Below, in pieces: positions 59,303-64,000 of a stretch of DNA of 64,000 nucleotides; within the stretch, counting starts at the first letter, position 1; each line of letters opens with the position of its first letter. Source of the stretch: JAIESQ01 sp964495375 (GTDB lineage: Bacteria; Planctomycetota; Planctomycetia; Pirellulales; JAEUIK01). The stretch is taken from contig CAZBWM010000017.1 of assembly GCA_964495375.1 (NCBI GenBank), positions 1 to 64,000 on the forward strand, in the 5' to 3' direction. The notes beneath the pieces are model-generated. The model ran no database searches. It was not told where the DNA came from and worked only from the letters and a program-made list of their open reading frames with translations. A program made the position numbers and the translations under genes.

Positions 59303-60598
59303 ATGTCGATTGGCTCGCACCTCGCGCGCGTCTTGGGACTCGCGCTGTTACTAGGGGGGCTATTGCTAGCTTCCCCCCCCGCAATTCAGGCCGAGGACTT
59401 TCAGCTCACCGATGGCGATCGCGTCGTTCTGATCGGTGGGACGCTCATCGAACGCGACATCCGCGACGGCTTTCTCGAAACCCGACTGACGGCCCGCTGG
59501 CCGCGCCAGAACATCACGTTTCGCAACCTCGGTTGGAGCGGTGACACGGTCTGGGGGGACGCTCGGGCCGGCTTTGACACCCGGGCCGAGGGCTTCGCGC
59601 GATTGATCGATCGCACCCGCGAAGCCAACCCGACCTGGATCTTCGTGGCCTACGGCGGCAACGAGTCGTTCGACGGCGCGGCCGGGCTGCCGGCGTTCGT
59701 CGAAGGACTCAAGCGGCTATTGGATTCGCTCGATCCACTCGGGGCCAAGGTCGTTTTGCTCACGCCGACGCGACGAGAAGCCGTCCCCGGCATGAAGGCT
59801 CCCGCAGTCGACATCGCAAACCAGTCACTGAAGCTCTACGCCGAGGCGATCGCGCAAGTGGCCGCCGAGCGCGGACTTCGGTTGCTAGATGTCGGCGGCT
59901 TCATCACGCCCGCGCGGATCGACACCAACGGCGAGACGTGGACCGACAACGGGCTGCACTTCACCCCACGCGGCTATTGGCATTTTGCCGAAACGGTTGA
60001 GCGACAGTTGGGACTGCGCCCCTGTGATTGGCAGGTCGAGCTGACAGCCGCTGGTGAAGTGCTCGCCGAGCGGCGCACGCGAATCAGTGAAGTTGAACCG
60101 AACGATGTCGGTCTGAAGTTCACCGCGACTGATACCACGCTGCCGGAGCCCGTGATGCCAGCGCCGACGGGTGCGGCAATGACGACTCCAGCGGCCACAG
60201 CTCCAGCTACTGCTCGTACGCTGTCGATCGCCGGCCTCTCCGAGGGGCGCTACGATCTGAAGATCGACGGACAAACGGTCGCCACGGCCACGGCGACCGA
60301 ATGGGCCGCCGGCGTCACGATCGATCGCGGCCCGCAGTTCGACCAGGTCGAGGCATTGCGCACCGCGATCAGCCGCAAGAACGCGCTGTTCTTTCATCGC
60401 TGGCGGCCGCAGAACGAGACCTACCTATTGGGCTTCCGTAAGTACGAGCAGGGGAACAACGCGGTGGAGATTGCCCAGTTCGATCCGCTCGTCGTCGAGC
60501 AGGAGGCGATCATCGCCAGGCTGCGCGTGCCGGTGCCGCATCGCTATGAGCTTTCGCGGAAGCAGAGTCCGCCGGTCGAAGCGCAGGCGGAGCGCTAG
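59303..60598 (+). CDS. Exported SGNH-like protein with altered catalytic residues
   Basis: A 431-residue exported protein. The signal peptide is clear (VLGLALLLGGLLLASPPAIQAED). The SGNH-hydrolase core shows block I as VVLIGGTLIERD, where GDS has become GGT (Thr47 for the nucleophile Ser). Block III is GGNES (Asn120 kept). Block V is DNGLHFTPRGY with His219 kept, but Asn216 where the partner Asp usually sits. A degenerate or altered esterase, or a binding protein, is the best reading. After the core come an Ala/Pro/Thr-rich linker and a second, helical and beta domain. It lies 58 bp upstream of a PVC-type dehydrogenase on the same strand, a pairing common in planctomycetes. Confidence 0.82.
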   Translation: MSIGSHLARVLGLALLLGGLLLASPPAIQAEDFQLTDGDRVVLIGGTLIERDIRDGFLETRLTARWPRQNITFRNLGWSGDTVWGDARAGFDTRAEGFARLIDRTREANPTWIFVAYGGNESFDGAAGLPAFVEGLKRLLDSLDPLGAKVVLLTPTRREAVPGMKAPAVDIANQSLKLYAEAIAQVAAERGLRLLDVGGFITPARIDTNGETWTDNGLHFTPRGYWHFAETVERQLGLRPCDWQVELTAAGEVLAERRTRISEVEPNDVGLKFTATDTTLPEPVMPAPTGAAMTTPAATAPATARTLSIAGLSEGRYDLKIDGQTVATATATEWAAGVTIDRGPQFDQVEALRTAISRKNALFFHRWRPQNETYLLGFRKYEQGNNAVEIAQFDPLVVEQEAIIARLRVPVPHRYELSRKQSPPVEAQAER

Positions 60599-60656
60599 AC
60601 GCCCTCCGCCGGATTGCAATCGTTCCCTTCTCCACTTGAAATTGTTGACGAATAGC

Positions 60657-63600
60657 ATGCAACGTTGGACAGTTTTGCAGATTGTTATTGTGTTGATCGC
60701 GGCGATCCTCGGCGGCTCACCGACCGCTTGGGCGCAGCGTGAATTGACGAACATTCCGGATGCCGATCCCGCCGTGGAGTTGGCGACGCTCGAAGTGGCC
60801 GAAGGCTTCGAAATCAGTCTGTTCGCGGCCGATCCCGAGCTGAAGAAGCCGATCCACATGAACTTTGACGCGGCGGGCCGGCTGTGGGTCGCCACGAGCG
60901 AGCTTTATCCCCACGTGCTGCCCGGCCAGGCGGCGCATGACAAGGTGATCGTGCTCGAAGATCGCGATGGCGACGGCCGCGCCGAGGCGGCCCGCGTGTT
61001 CGCCGACGATCTGTTGATGCCGACTGGACTGGAACCCGGCGACGGCGGCGTCTACGTGGCCAACAGCACCGAGCTGTTACACCTGACCGACACCGACGGC
61101 GACGGCCGCGCCGACCGCCGCCGCATAGTACTGTCGGGCTTTGGCACCGAAGACACGCACCACATCCTGCACACACTGCGCTGGGGCCCCGACGGTCATC
61201 TGTATATGAACCAGTCGATCTACATTCACAGCCACGTTGAAACACCCTGGGGCGTGCGGCGACTGGGGGGTGGCGGCATCTGGCGGCTCCGTCCTGAATC
61301 GCTTGAGCTCGACATCCTAATGCGTGGGCTGGTGAACCCTTGGGGGCATCACTTCGATCGATTTGGACAGTCGTTTGCCACCGACGGCGCCGGCGGCGAA
61401 GGGATCAACTACGTCGTGCCAGGCGCGTACTACTTCACCGCGGTCGGCGCCAGCAAGATCATGCACGGACTAAACCCCGGCAGCCCCAAGCACTGCGGTC
61501 TGGAAGTCGTCAGCGGGCGCCATCTGCCTGACGACTGGCAAGGCAACCTGATCACGAACGACTTTCGCGCGCAGCGCGTCTGCCGGTTCGTGCTGTCCGA
61601 CGCGGGCGCGGGCTTTGCCTCGAAGCAGATGCCGGAGGTGGTGAAGTCGAAGAACGTGGCCTTCCGCCCGGTCGACGTGAAGCAGGGCCCAGACGGCGCG
61701 ATTTATATCGCCGATTGGTACAACCCGATCATTCAGCATGGCGAGGTCGATTTCCGCGATCCACGGCGCGATCACACGCATGGCCGCATCTGGCGCGTGA
61801 CTGCCAAGGGGCGCCCTCTGGTGGAGCGACCGAAGCTCGTGGGGGCAACGGTCGCCGAGCTGCTGGCGGCTTTGAAGGCACCCGAGGACTGGACGCGTCA
61901 TCACGCTCGCTTGCAGCTTAAGTCGCACGGATCGGCGGTTTTGCCGGAGCTGGCAGCCTGGGTCGAAGGGCTCGATCCGACTGACCCCGACGTCGAGAAC
62001 CAGCGGCTCCAGGCCCTGTGGGTTTATCAATCGCTCGACGCGCCCGAGGCGACTCTGTTGGGCATGCTGCTGCGGGCCCAAAATCCTCGCGTGCGGGCAG
62101 CGGCCACGCGCGTGGTGCAGGATTGGAGCGAGCGGCTCACGCTCCCCCTCGCATTGTTGGCGCCGCAAGCGATAGACGAGCACCCCCGCGTGCGACTCGA
62201 AGCGGTGCGTGTCTTGGCACACCTGCGTGATCCTCGGGCGTTCGAGTTGGCGATGCGCGCCTTCTCGCTCGAGAAGGATCGTTTTCTCGACTACGCACTT
62301 TGGCTCACCGCGCGCGACCTGGCCGACGTCTGGATCCCCGCGCTCGAAAAGGGAGACATTGATCTCGCGGGGCAGGCCAGCGCCCTGGTTTTCGCGCTCG
62401 AAGCGGTCGACAAGCCGCAGGTCGTGCGACCATTGGTGGCGCTGCTCGAAAGCGGTGTACTCCCCGCGGATCGCGAAGAATCCGTGCTGACTCTATTGGG
62501 ACGCCTGGGCGGACCCGACGAGTTGGCAATTCTCTTCCGCTGGGCGAGCGACGAAAGTCGCGCGGCCGGGTTGCGAACCAAGTTGCTTGAGAGTTTGATT
62601 CGGGCAGCCAGCGAGCGACAACTGCGTCCTACAGGCGACCTGACGGCCGTCGCGCAATTGCTGGCGTCGGACGATGCCGGTTTGCGCGGCGCAGCCATTC
62701 GCGCCATCGGATCGTGGCAGATCGCGGCACTGGTGCCCCGGTTGTTTGAGTTTGCCACCAATGCCGAAGCGTCGAAAGGCATTCGCGAGGCGGCCATTGA
62801 TGCCTTATCTCAGGTAGGGGGAGACGAGTGTCAGGCCGCCATCGACCGGCTGGCTTCCGCCGAACAACCGCCGGCCGTGCGTCGTCGGGCAATTACCGGG
62901 CTCGTGAACTTCGATCTCCAACGTGCAGCGACCCACGCAGTGGATTTGCTCGCATCTCCCGACGGCGCGAAGGATGCCGTCGCGATCTTAGCGCCGTTTA
63001 TCGAGCGTGAAGCGGGTGCTGCAGCCTTGGCCAGGGCATTGGCGGGTCGCGAGTTGCCTCCCGACATCGCCAAGTTTGCGCTCCGCGCCGTGCGCAGCGG
63101 AGGTCGTGAGCAATCGGTGCTCGTCGAAGCAATTGCCAAGGCCGGAGGGCTCGGCACGGGCGAGCGCGTGCTCTCCTCAGATGAACTGTCGCGGTTGTCG
63201 GCCGCCGTATCGAAAATTGGTGATCCGGCGCGTGGCGAGCGCCTGTTCCGCGGAGCCGAACAACAGTGCCTGAAGTGTCATGCGATTGGCGGGGCCGGCG
63301 GTCAGGTTGGTCCCGACCTGTCGAGCATTGGCGCCAGTGCACAAGTCGACTACTTGATCGAGTCAATCCTGTTGCCGAACAAGGCCGTCAAGGAGAACTA
63401 CCACACGGTGGTGATTGCCACGACCGACGGTCGAGTGCACAGCGGGGTACCGATCCGCAAGTCGGATCGCGAAATCGTAATCCGCACGGCCGACGACGCC
63501 GAAGTTTCCATCCCGCTCGACGCTGTCGACGAACAAGCCACGGGCTCGTCACTCATGCCCGTTGGTTTGGCCGACACCCTCACCGAAGGCGAACTGCTCG

Positions 63601-64000
63601 ATCTGGTGAGATTCCTGTCCGAGTTGGGCAAAATCGGTCCTTACTCGGTCGGTCGCGAACGTGTCGCGCGCCGCTGGCAAGTGCTCGAGGACACGCCCGA
63701 GGTGACGGCCAAGTTAGCGCGCGACGGCGCCGCCGCGGCCGCTAGTGACGACCCCGCGCTGACTTGGCGCTCAATGTATACGCAGGTCGATGGCACGCTA
63801 TCGTTCGAGGGATTGCCACAGGTGTTCGTCCCTGGGATCGAACGCCGGTACTACCTGGCGGTGGATGTCGATGTCAGCGCCGGTGGGCAACTCGAGTTCC
63901 AGTTCGGCGGGCAGGGCGATCGCAAAGCGCTCGTCGGCACTGAGCCAAAGCTGTGGTTCGATGGTCAGGCGATCGATTACAGCGAAAGAATCTCCGTCAC
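60657..64000 (+). CDS. PVC-type membrane-bound dehydrogenase with HEAT repeats and cytochrome c domain (3' end outside window)
   Basis: The frame runs from the ATG at 60657 to the right edge without a stop; 1114 residues are visible. A signal peptide (VLQIVIVLIAAILGGSPTAWA) opens the protein. Residues about 45-390 form a beta-propeller of the PVC-type glucose/sorbosone-dehydrogenase class (ISLFAADPELKKPIHMNFDAAGRLWV, VIVLEDRDGDGRAE, ADWYNPIIQHGEVDFRDPRRDHTHGRIWR-type segments). A HEAT-like helical region (about 400-840) follows. Then comes a cytochrome c-like domain with CLKCH at 871-875 (GERLFRGAEQQCLKCHAIGG), which binds haem covalently. Another beta domain begins near 1060. It should oxidise a sugar-like substrate outside the cytoplasm and pass electrons to its own haem. 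Confidence 0.92.
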   Translation, partial: MQRWTVLQIVIVLIAAILGGSPTAWAQRELTNIPDADPAVELATLEVAEGFEISLFAADPELKKPIHMNFDAAGRLWVATSELYPHVLPGQAAHDKVIVLEDRDGDGRAEAARVFADDLLMPTGLEPGDGGVYVANSTELLHLTDTDGDGRADRRRIVLSGFGTEDTHHILHTLRWGPDGHLYMNQSIYIHSHVETPWGVRRLGGGGIWRLRPESLELDILMRGLVNPWGHHFDRFGQSFATDGAGGEGINYVVPGAYYFTAVGASKIMHGLNPGSPKHCGLEVVSGRHLPDDWQGNLITNDFRAQRVCRFVLSDAGAGFASKQMPEVVKSKNVAFRPVDVKQGPDGAIYIADWYNPIIQHGEVDFRDPRRDHTHGRIWRVTAKGRPLVERPKLVGATVAELLAALKAPEDWTRHHARLQLKSHGSAVLPELAAWVEGLDPTDPDVENQRLQALWVYQSLDAPEATLLGMLLRAQNPRVRAAATRVVQDWSERLTLPLALLAPQAIDEHPRVRLEAVRVLAHLRDPRAFELAMRAFSLEKDRFLDYALWLTARDLADVWIPALEKGDIDLAGQASALVFALEAVDKPQVVRPLVALLESGVLPADREESVLTLLGRLGGPDELAILFRWASDESRAAGLRTKLLESLIRAASERQLRPTGDLTAVAQLLASDDAGLRGAAIRAIGSWQIAALVPRLFEFATNAEASKGIREAAIDALSQVGGDECQAAIDRLASAEQPPAVRRRAITGLVNFDLQRAATHAVDLLASPDGAKDAVAILAPFIEREAGAAALARALAGRELPPDIAKFALRAVRSGGREQSVLVEAIAKAGGLGTGERVLSSDELSRLSAAVSKIGDPARGERLFRGAEQQCLKCHAIGGAGGQVGPDLSSIGASAQVDYLIESILLPNKAVKENYHTVVIATTDGRVHSGVPIRKSDREIVIRTADDAEVSIPLDAVDEQATGSSLMPVGLADTLTEGELLDLVRFLSELGKIGPYSVGRERVARRWQVLEDTPEVTAKLARDGAAAAASDDPALTWRSMYTQVDGTLSFEGLPQVFVPGIERRYYLAVDVDVSAGGQLEFQFGGQGDRKALVGTEPKLWFDGQAIDYSERISV

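Overview
The window looks like chromosomal DNA from a planctomycete, most likely Pirellulales-like. The base composition is GC-rich. The marker families are a DUF1559 pseudopilin-like protein, two PEP-CTERM proteins, a Minf_1886-family protein, a PVC-type dehydrogenase with a CXXCH haem motif, and a squalene-cyclase-like repeat protein. No rRNA, tRNA, CRISPR array, phage or transposase gene was recognised. This assignment rests on recalled family features, not on any search.

Layout. 1-900: the end of an HrgA/COG2958-like gene, then a low-complexity stretch with a 12-bp repeat, a purine repeat and a G-quadruplex-like tract. 885-6114 (minus): yebC, katG, a DUF1559 protein and a DNRLRE-type PEP-CTERM protein. 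6357-10821: an XRE regulator fused to a molybdate-type binding domain behind a palindromic promoter, a sulfotransferase, a tungstate-type binding protein and a prenyltransferase-repeat protein. 11102-15372 (minus): a small membrane protein, Minf_1886, RicT/PSP1, OmpA, an HTH protein with an acidic GSD-repeat region and a C-terminal membrane segment, and a secreted protein. 15870-31364: queC overlapping the read-through tail of a PEP-CTERM protein, an amidohydrolase, aroC, purC, a GH10-like pseudoenzyme, a MazG-like protein, a pseudo-receiver protein, a PQQ-propeller membrane protein and nfo. 31510-36213: a phosphate-type signalling cluster (PhoR-like kinase, TPR protein, PhoU, PhoB). 36247-41307 (minus): a fused HyuA-HyuB hydantoinase/oxoprolinase and an M20 peptidase.

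41641-42340 holds the most unusual signal: three dispersed copies of a compact cassette. Each has a TAnAAT -10 hexamer, then exactly 10 nt, then an about 65-nt unit made of a GCAA-tetraloop hairpin and an intrinsic terminator. The terminator stem shows a compensatory change between copies. Its C-rich loop is complementary to the first hairpin. I read this as a family of independently transcribed small RNAs.

43034-58417 is a complete 14-gene complex I operon (nuoA to nuoN). A perfect Rex-type operator sits 123 bp upstream, directly after the terminator of the preceding gene. This suggests NADH/NAD+ control of the respiratory chain. Two palindromic REP/MITE-like elements are inserted in the operon, between nuoE and nuoF and between nuoK and nuoL.

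58418-59302 is a gene-free stretch rich in inverted repeats, including a minus-strand terminator with no gene feeding it. It leads into an SGNH-like protein lacking the catalytic Ser and Asp, and a PVC-type dehydrogenase/HEAT/cytochrome c protein that runs off the right edge.
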